Shown piece by piece: positions 1 to 7,873 of a stretch of DNA of 20,497 bases. This stretch comes from Coriobacteriaceae bacterium (lineage in GTDB: Bacteria > Actinomycetota > Coriobacteriia > Coriobacteriales > Coriobacteriaceae), in contig CABJBO010000032.1 in assembly GCA_902363875.1 (NCBI GenBank), forward strand, positions 485-20,981, given 5' to 3'. How positions within the stretch are numbered: position 1 is the stretch's first letter; every line of letters begins with the position of its first letter. A program made the position numbers and the translations under genes. Under the pieces are notes generated by a model. That model was given only the letters and a program-made list of their open reading frames with translations. It was not told where the DNA came from and made no database searches.

Positions 1-2
1 AC

Positions 3-1925
3 GGCGCCGGCAAAACCACCATGCTCAAAATCATCATGGGCATCGACAGCCCCGACGCCGGCCAGGTCCAGTATGCCAAAGACTGCCAGGTGGGCTACCT
101 AGAGCAGGAAACTAATCTGGAGCACAAGGACACCACCATCCTTGCCGAGGTCATGGCCGCCGCCAAGGAAATCCGCCGCATGGGCGAGCGCGCCAACGAA
201 CTGCAGGCCCAAATCACCGAGCTCTCCGAGCAGGGCAAGGACGTCGACGCACTCCTTAACGAGTACGGCCAGGTCCAGGACCGCTTTGAGCACCTGGGCG
301 GCTACGAGCTCGAGAGCAACGCCCGCAAAATCCTTTCCGGCCTGGGCTTTAAGGTCACTGACTTTGAGCGCCCATGCTCCGAGTTCTCGGGCGGCTGGCA
401 GATGCGCATCGCGCTCGCCAAGCTCTTCCTGCGCCACCCCGACCTGCTGCTGCTGGACGAGCCCACCAACCACCTGGACCTCGAAAGCGTCCAGTGGCTG
501 CGCGGCTTTATCGCCAACTACGACGGCGCCGTCCTCATCGTCAGCCACGACCGCGCCTTCATGGACGCCTGCGTCGACCACGTCGCCGCCCTCGAGAACC
601 GCCGCGTAACCACCTACACCGGCAACTACAGCAGCTACCTCAAGCAGCGCGAGGACAACCTGGAGCAGATGCGCGCAAAGCGTGCCGCCCAGGAGCGCGA
701 CATCGCCCACATGCAGGTCTTCGTCGACAAGTTCCGCTACAAGCCCACCAAGGCAGCCCAGGCCCAGGAGCGCATCCGCAAGATCGAGCAGATCAAAAAG
801 GAGCTTGTCATCCTACCCGAGGGCCACAAGCACATCGACTTTAAGTTCCCCGACCCGCCGCGCTCGGGCGACATGGTCGTGGGCCTGGAGGGCGTCTCCA
901 AGTCCTACGGCAACAAGCACATCTACAGCGACATCGACCTCAAGCTCTACCGCGGCGAGCACGTGGCGCTCGTCGGCCCCAACGGCGCCGGCAAGTCCAC
1001 GCTCATGAAGATCCTCGCCGGCCTGGAGCCGCCCACCACCGGCACCCGCGATCTGGGCACCAACGTCGGCGTCGCCTACTATGCCCAGCACGCGCTCGAG
1101 GGCATGACCGAGTCCAACACCGTCCTGCAAGAGATCGACAGCGTCACGCCCAAGTGGACCGTGCCGCAGCAGCGCAGCCTGCTGGGTGCCTTCCTGTTTA
1201 GCGACAACGACGCAATCGAAAAGCAGGTACGCGTCCTCTCCGGCGGTGAAAAGGCGCGTCTGGCCCTGGCAAAGATGCTCGTGGCCCCCGAGGCGCTCCT
1301 TTGCCTGGACGAGCCCACCAACCACCTGGACATCGACTCGGTGGATATGCTCGAGAACGCCCTGCAAAACTTCCCCGGAACCATCGTGCTGATCAGCCAC
1401 GACGAGCACCTGGTGCGCGCCGTGGCCAACCGCGTGATCGACATCCGCGATGGCAAGGTTACAGTCTATGACGGCGACTACGACTACTACCTCTACAAGC
1501 GCGAGGACCTCGCAGCCCGAGCCGCTGCCGAGGCGTCCACGGAGAGTGTGCCGGCCACGGCCAAGTCCACCAAAGCCAGCGCCGCCCAGGCCGACACCCC
1601 CGTCGCCGCCCTCAAGCCTGCCGAGGGCAAAAAGACCAAGGAGCAAAAGCGCGCCGAGGCCCAAGCCCGCGCCGCGCTCAATAAAAAGCTCAAGGGCGTG
1701 CGCAACCAGCTCAAGAAGATCGAGACGGAGCTCGACAAAAAGCGTGCCCGCTATGACGAGCTTATGGAATTGATGGCAAGCGAAGAGCTTTATGCCGATC
1801 AAGACAAGTTCAACGCCGCGCTGGGGGAATATAACGGCCTTAAGCAAGAGCTGCCCAAGCTCGAGGACGAATGGCTGGAGCTTTCCACCCAGATCGAAGA
1901 GGAGACCGCGCGTGAACTCTCGTAA
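3..1925 (+). CDS. ABC-F family ATPase, 5' end cut by window
   Basis: This is a soluble protein with two ATP-binding cassettes and no membrane segments, the layout of ABC-F proteins, which act on the ribosome rather than in transport. The window opens inside the first Walker A motif (GAGKTT, bases 3-20), so only a short N-terminal piece is missing. Counting from the Met at base 21, the first signature FSGGW lies near residue 121 and the first Walker B/H-loop block DEPTNHLD near 147. The ABC-F linker, rich in Arg, Lys and Gln, spans about 195-275. The second Walker A (GPNGAGKST) is near 320, LSGGE near 406 and the second DEPTNHLD near 430. From about 500 there is an Ala/Lys-rich stretch and then a charged coiled coil, as in Uup/YdiF-type members. 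Both catalytic Glu residues are present. Whether it is a housekeeping translation factor or a ribosome-protection protein cannot be told from the sequence. Confidence 0.93.
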   Translation, partial: GAGKTTMLKIIMGIDSPDAGQVQYAKDCQVGYLEQETNLEHKDTTILAEVMAAAKEIRRMGERANELQAQITELSEQGKDVDALLNEYGQVQDRFEHLGGYELESNARKILSGLGFKVTDFERPCSEFSGGWQMRIALAKLFLRHPDLLLLDEPTNHLDLESVQWLRGFIANYDGAVLIVSHDRAFMDACVDHVAALENRRVTTYTGNYSSYLKQREDNLEQMRAKRAAQERDIAHMQVFVDKFRYKPTKAAQAQERIRKIEQIKKELVILPEGHKHIDFKFPDPPRSGDMVVGLEGVSKSYGNKHIYSDIDLKLYRGEHVALVGPNGAGKSTLMKILAGLEPPTTGTRDLGTNVGVAYYAQHALEGMTESNTVLQEIDSVTPKWTVPQQRSLLGAFLFSDNDAIEKQVRVLSGGEKARLALAKMLVAPEALLCLDEPTNHLDIDSVDMLENALQNFPGTIVLISHDEHLVRAVANRVIDIRDGKVTVYDGDYDYYLYKREDLAARAAAEASTESVPATAKSTKASAAQADTPVAALKPAEGKKTKEQKRAEAQARAALNKKLKGVRNQLKKIETELDKKRARYDELMELMASEELYADQDKFNAALGEYNGLKQELPKLEDEWLELSTQIEEETARELS

Positions 1926-2208
1926 GGCCGCTGCCGTGGCGATGAGCATCATCGCCATCGCCTGTCGCATCTGCGGCATCTTTATGAGCGCGATGACCGT
2001 GCTGCTGTGCTTTAGCGGCCTCACCGCCAAGCTGCAGATCGTAGGCTTTGTCGTTGAGCTTTCACGCGCGCTGCCGAGCGCCATCGCCGGCTACGGCGTC
2101 ATCACGTCGCCCTTTGGCGGCGTCTTCCGCCTGGATTACGCCATCGTCGCTGTCATCCTGTTTGTGGCCGACTACCTGCTCACGCGCGCCTCGCGCCGCG
2201 TCCGCTAG
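1912..2208 (+). CDS. small membrane protein of unknown function (98 aa)
   Basis: I do not recognise this family. The GTG at 1912 overlaps the end of the ABC-F gene by 14 bases and has a purine-rich ribosome site (AAGAGGAG, 1897-1904) seven bases upstream, so it is probably translationally coupled. An ATG at 1942 would be a shorter alternative start. The product begins with a short basic stretch (NSRK), then a long hydrophobic segment at about residues 7-35, a middle part with a Gly/Pro turn ([10 protein letters not shown]) and a second hydrophobic segment at about 73-90. It ends in a basic tail (TRASRRVR). Two helices with both ends cytoplasmic fits the positive-inside rule. It ends ten bases before the site-2 protease gene, so the two membrane proteins are likely co-translated. 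The function is unknown; a partner of the protease is only a guess from position. Confidence 0.7.
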   Translation: MNSRKAAAVAMSIIAIACRICGIFMSAMTVLLCFSGLTAKLQIVGFVVELSRALPSAIAGYGVITSPFGGVFRLDYAIVAVILFVADYLLTRASRRVR

Positions 2209-2217
2209 GGGAGCGCC

Positions 2218-2901
2218 ATGTCCAACAGCTACCTGATGAACCTGCTTGCAAGCGCTGTCGCCGTCATCGTGGGTATTGTCATCCACGAGAGCGCGCACGC
2301 CGCCGCGGCCTGGGCGCTCGGCGACAAGACGGCCCGCTCGCGCGGCCGTGTCTCGCTCAACCCGCTTAACCACATCGACCCGTTTGGCACCATCCTCCTG
2401 CCGCTGCTTTTGCTCGCGGCCGGCGGCCCGGTATTCGCCTTCGCCAAGCCCGTGCCCGTCTACCTCAACAACCTCAAGCACCCCAAGCGCGACGAGGTCC
2501 TGGTGAGCGCGGCCGGTCCCGCATCGAACATCGCGCTCGCGTGCCTCGCGGCCGCCCTCATGCACGCAGCGTATGGCAACCTCTACGCAAGCATGTCCTT
2601 TGCCGTGGCGTCCCAAATCATGAACTTCGGTGCCACGTTTATCGTGGTCAACCTGTCGCTCGCGTTCTTTAACCTCATCCCTATCCCGCCGCTCGATGGC
2701 TCGTCGATCATCGTCCCATTCCTCAAAGGCAAGGCGCTCACCAACTACTACCATCTGCAGCAATACGCCATGCCCATACTCATCATCGTGCTGTATCTGC
2801 TGCCTATGTGGACCGGCATCGATGTGATCGGCCGCTATTTCGACGTTACCGTGTATCCGCTGGCTGAGCGGCTGCTCGACTTCGCAATCGCCGGCATCTA
2901 G
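2218..2901 (+). CDS. site-2 protease family (M50) intramembrane zinc metalloprotease
   Basis: This is a 227-residue polytopic membrane protein of the short, PDZ-less M50 type. The zinc-binding motif HESAH is at residues 23-27 inside the first membrane helix, with Glu24 as the catalytic base. The third zinc ligand is expected in NLIPIPPLDGS (152-162, Asp160). At least four further hydrophobic segments are visible. Family members cut membrane-embedded substrates, often anti-sigma factors or signal-peptide remnants; the substrate here is unknown. A ribosome site (GGGGAG) precedes the ATG. The gene follows the small membrane protein by nine bases and sits just before scpA, a placement commonly seen in Firmicutes and Actinobacteria. 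An 84-base gap with a possible promoter separates it from scpA. Confidence 0.92.
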   Translation: MSNSYLMNLLASAVAVIVGIVIHESAHAAAAWALGDKTARSRGRVSLNPLNHIDPFGTILLPLLLLAAGGPVFAFAKPVPVYLNNLKHPKRDEVLVSAAGPASNIALACLAAALMHAAYGNLYASMSFAVASQIMNFGATFIVVNLSLAFFNLIPIPPLDGSSIIVPFLKGKALTNYYHLQQYAMPILIIVLYLLPMWTGIDVIGRYFDVTVYPLAERLLDFAIAGI

Positions 2902-2909
2902 GGTAAACT
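2881..2909 (+). promoter_or_regulatory. candidate promoter before scpA
   Basis: TTCGCA (2881-2886) and TAAACT (2904-2909) are separated by 17 bases and resemble a weak sigma-70-type -35/-10 pair. It overlaps the end of the protease gene and is followed at 2918-2934 by a perfect 6-bp hairpin (GACCGT, loop GCAAA, ACGGTC) that would lie at the start of the transcript. There is no T-run after the hairpin, so it is not a terminator. It rests only on matches to consensus. Confidence 0.3.
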
Positions 2910-2985
2910 TACAGGTCGACCGTGCAAAACGGTCGCAACATGCACCCAAACCGCGCCGCGAAGGCGCCGTCAAAGGAGGTCGAAG

Positions 2986-3795
2986 ATGTCGTATCGCGTG
3001 TCGACGCAGGTCTACAGCGGACCGTTCGACCTGCTGCTGCAGCTGGTAACCCGCCAAAAAGTTGATATCGGCGCCATCTCCATTAGCGAGGTGGCCGAGC
3101 AATACCTGGCCGAAGCCGAGCGCATCGAGGCGCTGGACCTAGACGTGGCGAGCGACTTCTTGCTGGTCGCGGCAACCCTTCTGGACATTAAGGCCGCCTC
3201 GCTGGTGCCCCAGGAGGCACCGCGCAACACCGACGACGATTACGAGGACGACGAAGACCTCGAGGAACTCAGTGCTCTCGACGGTGATGCCCTGCGCGAG
3301 GTCCTGATCCAGCGCTTGATCGCCTACAAGCAGTTTAAAGGCGCGGCGGCGGCCCTTGGCGCGCGCATGCAGGCCGAGAGCCGCATGCATCCGCGCGTGG
3401 CCGGCCCCGACCCCGAGTTTTTGGGCCTTATGCCCGACTACTTGGCCGGCATCACCCTGCGCGGCCTGGCCGTCATCTGCGCAGACCTGGACGGCAAGCG
3501 CCAGACCTTCCTACTGGAGGCCGAGCACGTGGCGCCGCATCGCGTGCCGCTCGACCTGACGGTGGCCTCGGTCGACCGCTTTACCATGGCGCACCAAACC
3601 TGCACCTTCCGCGAGCTGCTGGACGGCGACGCCACCACCGAGCAGCTCGTCGTCACCTTCCTGGCCATGCTCGAGCTCGCCAAACGCGGTTCGCTCACGC
3701 TGAGCCAGGACGAGATCTTTGGAACCATCTGCATCAACCGAGTCGAGGGCGCCGAGGCATACGTGCCCGGCGAGGGCCCCGAGCTCACCGAATAG
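2986..3795 (+). CDS. scpA: segregation and condensation protein A
   Basis: This is the kleisin subunit of the bacterial SMC-ScpAB condensin, which bridges SMC heads and helps organise and separate chromosomes. The N-terminus has the hallmark FDLLLQLVTRQKVDI stretch (about residues 14-28), followed by the helical segment ISEVAEQYL that forms the SMC-neck contact. The middle carries an acidic linker (DDDYEDDEDLEEL, about 84-97). The C-terminal winged helix, the cap-binding part, is in roughly the last 80 residues (TFRELL...VVTFLAMLELAKRGSLTLSQDEIFGTI). At 269 residues it is a normal length. A strong AAAGGAGG site at 2972-2979 fixes the start. scpB follows after 11 bases, the usual pairing; the smc gene is not in this window. 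Confidence 0.95.
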   Translation: MSYRVSTQVYSGPFDLLLQLVTRQKVDIGAISISEVAEQYLAEAERIEALDLDVASDFLLVAATLLDIKAASLVPQEAPRNTDDDYEDDEDLEELSALDGDALREVLIQRLIAYKQFKGAAAALGARMQAESRMHPRVAGPDPEFLGLMPDYLAGITLRGLAVICADLDGKRQTFLLEAEHVAPHRVPLDLTVASVDRFTMAHQTCTFRELLDGDATTEQLVVTFLAMLELAKRGSLTLSQDEIFGTICINRVEGAEAYVPGEGPELTE

Positions 3796-3806
3796 GAGCG
3801 GCAACC

Positions 3807-4535
3807 ATGTCAACCCTTTCAACGCTGGAGGCAAACAGCCTCAAAGGCGCCCTCGAGGCGCTGCTGCTGGTGTCGAGCGACCCCGTCAGCGCGCCCGCGC
3901 TGGCAGGTGCGCTGGATATCGCCCCCGGCGAGTGCGCGTCGCTGTTGGCCGAGCTTAAGGTTGAGTACGAGGAGGCCAATCGCGGCTTTCAGCTGCGCGA
4001 GGTCGCTGGTGGCTGGCGCCTGTTTACCCACCCCGCCTACCACGATGTGGTCGAGGCCTATGTGCTGAGCTGGGACACGCAAAAGCTTTCACAGGCGGCG
4101 CTCGAGACCCTAGCCGTCATCGCCTACCACCAGCCCGTCACGCGCGAGGTGGTAAAGGGCATTCGCGGCGTCAACTCCGACGGCGTCATCGCGTCGCTCG
4201 TGGACAAGGGTCTGGTGCGCGAGCTCGGTCGCGACCCCGAGCGCGGTCAGGCCATCATCTACGGCACGACCAATGCCTTCTTGGAAAAGTTCGGCCTGCG
4301 CTCCACCCGCGACCTGCCCGATCTGGAGCAATTTGCCCCCGACGAGCAATCTCGCCAGTTTATCCGCGAGCGCCTGAGCGGCCGCAGCATTCAGTCCACG
4401 CTTGAGGAGCAGGCCGAAGACCTGGACGAAGAGCGCGAACTGATCGATACCGATGTTGAAGATGTTGAGGCAGTCGAGGACTTGGAGACCCTGGTCGTCG
4501 ACGAGACCTCGGAGGATTTGCATGACGAGGACTAA
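3807..4535 (+). CDS. scpB: segregation and condensation protein B
   Basis: ScpB dimerises and binds the middle of ScpA in the SMC condensin complex. Two winged-helix domains are visible: the first about residues 8-80 (GALEALLLVSSDPVSAPALAGALD onward), the second about 90-175, with the family hallmark LAVIAYHQPVTREVV and the following GLV..LGR.PERG..I.YGTT. The last 45 or so residues are very acidic (many Asp and Glu) and look disordered, longer than the core family needs. The start has a GGAGCGG ribosome site. The stop overlaps the next gene by 14 bases, and that gene's ribosome site (GGAGG, 4511-4515) lies inside the scpB coding end, suggesting coupling. Confidence 0.95.
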   Translation: MSTLSTLEANSLKGALEALLLVSSDPVSAPALAGALDIAPGECASLLAELKVEYEEANRGFQLREVAGGWRLFTHPAYHDVVEAYVLSWDTQKLSQAALETLAVIAYHQPVTREVVKGIRGVNSDGVIASLVDKGLVRELGRDPERGQAIIYGTTNAFLEKFGLRSTRDLPDLEQFAPDEQSRQFIRERLSGRSIQSTLEEQAEDLDEERELIDTDVEDVEAVEDLETLVVDETSEDLHDED

Positions 4536-5487
4536 CGAAGTAGGGGAGACGCGCACCGCCGGCGTCGCGGGCGCGCCCGCGACCGATGCCCAGCCCGTCT
4601 ACCCACACACGATGCGCCTACAGCGCTTTTTGGCGCGCGCGGGCGTGGCGAGCCGCCGCGGCTCGGAGGACCTGATGACCGCCGGCCGCGTGACCGTCAA
4701 CGGCCAGGTCGCGACCGAACTGGGCACCAAGGTCGACGTCGATCGCGACCATATCGAGGTCGACGGCATGCCTGTCAAGCTCAACCAGGGCGCCGTGTAC
4801 CTGATGGTCTACAAGCCGACCGGCTACCTCACCACCATGAGCGATCCGCAGGAGCGCCCCTGCGTGGCCGACCTGGTCCCGCGCGACCGCTTTCCGGGGC
4901 TCTTCCCGGTGGGTCGCCTTGACCGCGACACCACGGGGCTTTTGCTCTTTACCACCGACGGCAACCTGTCGCAGGACCTGCTGCACCCTAGCAAGCACGT
5001 CTACAAGACCTACCAGGCGCTCGTTGACGGACACCTGACCGACCCCGATCTGGCGCCTTTGCGTCGCGGCATCGAGCTCGACGACGGCCTATGCCAGCCG
5101 GCGATCTGCCGCGTGATTACCGCACGCGAGGCCGAGGCCGTGGCTCCGCAAGGCGTAAAGCCCGGCACCACCGCCGTGGAGGTCATCATCCGCGAGGGCC
5201 GCAAAAACCAGGTCAAGCGCATGCTGAGCAAGATCCACCATCCGGTGATCCGTCTGCACCGTTGTAACTTTGCCGGCCTGGAGCTCAAGGACGTGGCCAA
5301 GGGCTCGTGGCGCGAGCTCACCGATCGCGAGGTGCAGATCCTCAAGGCCGGCGGCATCCCGCCCAAGCAGGCCAGCGCCAAGCGCGGTGGCAAGCCCCAA
5401 GAAACCCCCGCAAGCCACACGCGCCACCACGGCAGCCACGGCTCCGCGCCCAAGCGCAACACCTACCGCGAGCGCTACACGGGCTAG
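4522..5487 (+). CDS. RluB/RsuA-family 23S rRNA pseudouridine synthase
   Basis: The enzyme converts a specific uridine in rRNA to pseudouridine. The ATG at 4522 is chosen because GGAGG lies six bases upstream; it adds a 30-residue low-complexity leader before the S4 RNA-binding domain (about residues 31-82, starting MRLQRFLARAGVASRR). ATG 4612 would start directly at S4. The catalytic domain shows the motif GRLDRDTTGLLLFTTDG with catalytic Asp134 and later the GRKNQVKRML block typical of RluB/RsuA. The C-terminal 45 residues are basic and rich in His, Lys, Arg and Pro, probably a flexible RNA-binding tail. The scpA-scpB-rluB order is widely conserved. RluB (23S helix 89) is the most likely subtype, but the target base cannot be read from the sequence. 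Confidence 0.9.
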   Translation: MTRTNEVGETRTAGVAGAPATDAQPVYPHTMRLQRFLARAGVASRRGSEDLMTAGRVTVNGQVATELGTKVDVDRDHIEVDGMPVKLNQGAVYLMVYKPTGYLTTMSDPQERPCVADLVPRDRFPGLFPVGRLDRDTTGLLLFTTDGNLSQDLLHPSKHVYKTYQALVDGHLTDPDLAPLRRGIELDDGLCQPAICRVITAREAEAVAPQGVKPGTTAVEVIIREGRKNQVKRMLSKIHHPVIRLHRCNFAGLELKDVAKGSWRELTDREVQILKAGGIPPKQASAKRGGKPQETPASHTRHHGSHGSAPKRNTYRERYTG

Positions 5488-5553
5488 TCAGTCCGCCAAG
5501 CCCCAGCGCTCGCGCATCATACCAGCACGTCAACCACCGAAAGGAAGCATTGC

Positions 5554-6240
5554 ATGATCGTCGCCATCGACGGCCCCGCCGGTTCCGGCAAGTCTACCAT
5601 CGCCAAGGAGATCGCCCGCCAGCTGGGCTTTAACAAGCTCGACACGGGCGCCATGTATCGCGCCGTCACCTTCGCCGCGCTCGACCGCGGCATCGACCTG
5701 GACGACGAGGCGGCCATCGATGCCCTCGCCGAACAGATCGAGATCCGCTTTACCAACGGCACCGGCGAGGACACGCGCCTGACCATCGACGGTGCGGACG
5801 CATCGGCTGCCATCCGCACCCCGCAGGTAGACGCCAATGTCTCCAAGGTCTCGGCCTACCCGGGCGTACGCGCCGCCATGCTCATCCATCAGCGACGCGC
5901 CGCCGAGGACCGCGATATCGTGGCCGAGGGTCGCGACATCGGCACCGTCGTGTTCCCCAACGCGCAGGTCAAGGTCTTCCTGACCGCCGACCCGCGCGAG
6001 CGCGCCCGTCGTCGCGTGCTGCAACGCCACCAAAACGACGCTCAGCCGCTCAGCACCGAGCAGCTCGAGACCGAGGTCGACGAAACCCTCGACGCCCTCA
6101 AGCAGCGCGACAAACTCGACAGCAGCCGCGCGGTCGCACCGCTCGTGCCCGCCGAGGACGCCGTGCACGTCGACTCCACCGCCCACACCATCGACGAGGT
6201 CGTCTCGATAATCGTGGGCCTCATCAACCAAAGGAGGTAG
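5554..6240 (+). CDS. cmk: (d)CMP kinase
   Basis: Cytidylate kinase phosphorylates CMP and dCMP with ATP. The P-loop GPAGSGKST sits at residues 7-15, followed by the substrate-binding LDTGAMYRAVT segment (about 29-39) and the conserved VAEGRDIGTVVFP block (about 123-135). The LID-region ADPRERARRR (about 146-155) is also clear. At 228 residues it is normal for the family. Start is supported by AAGGAAG (5541-5547) six bases upstream. A 66-base gap separates it from the pseudouridine synthase gene, in which I see no clear signal. Its stop codon lies inside the AAAGGAGGTAG ribosome site of the next gene, so plsC translation is tightly linked. Confidence 0.95.
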   Translation: MIVAIDGPAGSGKSTIAKEIARQLGFNKLDTGAMYRAVTFAALDRGIDLDDEAAIDALAEQIEIRFTNGTGEDTRLTIDGADASAAIRTPQVDANVSKVSAYPGVRAAMLIHQRRAAEDRDIVAEGRDIGTVVFPNAQVKVFLTADPRERARRRVLQRHQNDAQPLSTEQLETEVDETLDALKQRDKLDSSRAVAPLVPAEDAVHVDSTAHTIDEVVSIIVGLINQRR

Positions 6241-6243
6241 CCC

Positions 6244-6972
6244 ATGCGCCTGTTTAAGCAGACGCCCGAGGATTACTACAACGCCCCCTACGCCGAGTTC
6301 CCGGCGCTCATCCGCGGCACCGTCGTCGTGGTCATGGCTATTCTGTGGGTCTTCTCCAAGCTCATGTGGCGCTGGAAGGTCGAAGACGTCGACCTGCTGT
6401 TTGAGCGCCAGGAAGGCCGCGGCAGCGTGGTCATCTGCAACCACACCTCGATGGCCGAGTTGCTGGCCGTGGAGACGGCACTGTTCTTTGGCGGCCGCCG
6501 TGTGCGCCCCATTTTTAAGTCCGAGTTCGCCAAGAGCAAGATTGTGCGCTGGGCCTTTAGCCGCGTGGGCGGCATTCCCGTCGAGCGTGGCACCGCCGAC
6601 ATGAAGTGCCTGCGCGCCGCACAGCATGCACTGCAGCGCGGTGAGGACGTCCTGATCTTCCCCGAGGGCACGCGCATCCGCTCGCGCGAGATCAAGCCCG
6701 AGGTCCACGGCGGCTTTGCGCTTATCGCCCAGATGGGCAAGGCGCCCGTCAACCCACTCGCCATTTGTGGCTGGTCCGACATTACGCCTAAGGGCAAAAA
6801 GCTCATGCGCCCCAAAAAGTGCTGGATCCGCGCCGGCAAGGCCATCTCGCTATCCGATGCTCCGGCCGAGCTCAAGCGCAAGGAGCGCCTGTCTTGGTTT
6901 GAGTCCGAGGCCATGGGCCGCGTCTACGCCATGCGCGACGACCTGTGCGCCGAGCACCCGGGCAGGTTCTAG
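6244..6972 (+). CDS. plsC: 1-acyl-glycerol-3-phosphate acyltransferase (PlsC-like), HX4E active site
   Basis: The likely role is transfer of an acyl chain to lysophosphatidic acid, making phosphatidic acid at the inner membrane face. One hydrophobic anchor (about residues 25-42) precedes the acyltransferase domain. Motif I normally reads NHxSxxD; here it is NHTSMAE, so the catalytic His67 is followed by Glu72 in place of the usual Asp. Motif II (GGIPVERG, 109-116), motif III (FPEGTR, 139-144) and a later Pro-containing segment (APVNPLAI) are intact. At 242 residues it is normal length. It is co-translated with cmk and three bases before ispH. In this operon PlsY and GpsA supply its substrate pathway. 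The family call is firm; the substrate is inferred. Confidence 0.88.
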   Translation: MRLFKQTPEDYYNAPYAEFPALIRGTVVVVMAILWVFSKLMWRWKVEDVDLLFERQEGRGSVVICNHTSMAELLAVETALFFGGRRVRPIFKSEFAKSKIVRWAFSRVGGIPVERGTADMKCLRAAQHALQRGEDVLIFPEGTRIRSREIKPEVHGGFALIAQMGKAPVNPLAICGWSDITPKGKKLMRPKKCWIRAGKAISLSDAPAELKRKERLSWFESEAMGRVYAMRDDLCAEHPGRF

Positions 6973-6974
6973 CC

Positions 6975-7871
6975 ATGGGTGAGAACGTCATGAATACCGC
7001 TGCGGCCGCCGCTGAGGAGGTCGTCCCCACCATCGAGATCGCTGCCCACGCGGGCACCTGCTACGGCGTACAGCGCGCGCTCGACATGGCGCTGGCCGCC
7101 GCGCCGCAGGCAGACGAGAGCACTCAGGTCCACACACTGGGTCCGCTCATTCATAACCCCATCGTGGTACGCGAGCTCGCCGAGGCGGGCGTCGGTCTGG
7201 CCGAGACCCTGGACGACGCCGCATCGGGCACCGTGATCATCCGCGCTCACGGCGTGGTGCCGCAGGTAATCGAGGCCGCTCGCGAGCGTGCCCTCGACGT
7301 GGTCGACGCCACCTGCCCCTACGTGAAGAAGGTCCATTTGGCTGCCGAGCGCTTAGTGCGCGAGGGCTACCGTGTGATCGTCGTGGGCGAGCCGGGTCAC
7401 CCCGAGGTCGAGGGCATTCTTGGCCACGCTGGCGATGACGCTCAAGTCGTGAGTTGTGCTGCCGATGCGGACGCGCTGCCACTCAAGGGCAAGGTGGGTC
7501 TGGTTGTGCAGACCACCCAGACCGCGCAGAACCTGGCCGAGGTTGTGGCCTCCATCACCCCACGCGTGCAGGAACTGCGCGTGATCAACACCATTTGCGC
7601 AGCCACGAGCGAGCGCCAGCAGGCAGCCGCAACCCTCGCCAACCGCTGTGATTGCATGGTCGTTGTGGGCGGAAAGAACTCGGGCAACACGCGTCGCCTG
7701 GCACAGATCTGCGCTGATGCCTGTGAGCACACGCATCACATCGAGGAAGCTTCCGAGCTCGAGGCCGCATGGTTTGCCGACGCGCGCCACATCGGCATCA
7801 CCGCCGGAGCCTCCACCCCGCAAGAACACATCGAACGCGCCGTTGAGCGCATCAAGGAGCTTTGCCGCTAA
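6975..7871 (+). CDS. ispH: 4-hydroxy-3-methylbut-2-enyl diphosphate reductase
   Basis: IspH is the last enzyme of the MEP (non-mevalonate) isoprenoid pathway and makes IPP and DMAPP using an iron-sulfur cluster. The three cluster-binding cysteines are visible: Cys29 in GTCYGVQRA, Cys114 in DATCPYV and Cys208 in NTICAAT. Substrate-binding motifs RAHGV, GHPEVEG (His142, Glu144), GGKNSGNTRRL and GITAGAS are also present. The start is uncertain: ATG 6975 lies two bases after the plsC stop with only a weak ribosome site, whereas ATG 6990 has GGGTGAG just upstream; the first conserved residue comes after both. At 298 residues (from 6975) it is normal length. DUF512 follows after two bases. Confidence 0.94.
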   Translation: MGENVMNTAAAAAEEVVPTIEIAAHAGTCYGVQRALDMALAAAPQADESTQVHTLGPLIHNPIVVRELAEAGVGLAETLDDAASGTVIIRAHGVVPQVIEAARERALDVVDATCPYVKKVHLAAERLVREGYRVIVVGEPGHPEVEGILGHAGDDAQVVSCAADADALPLKGKVGLVVQTTQTAQNLAEVVASITPRVQELRVINTICAATSERQQAAATLANRCDCMVVVGGKNSGNTRRLAQICADACEHTHHIEEASELEAAWFADARHIGITAGASTPQEHIERAVERIKELCR

Positions 7872-7873
7872 TC

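Noticed and set aside
813..2084. Minus-strand open frame of over 400 codons opposite the ABC-F gene
   Set aside because: It is a shadow of the ABC-F coding strand, with Leu/Val/Gly-rich sequence and no domain.
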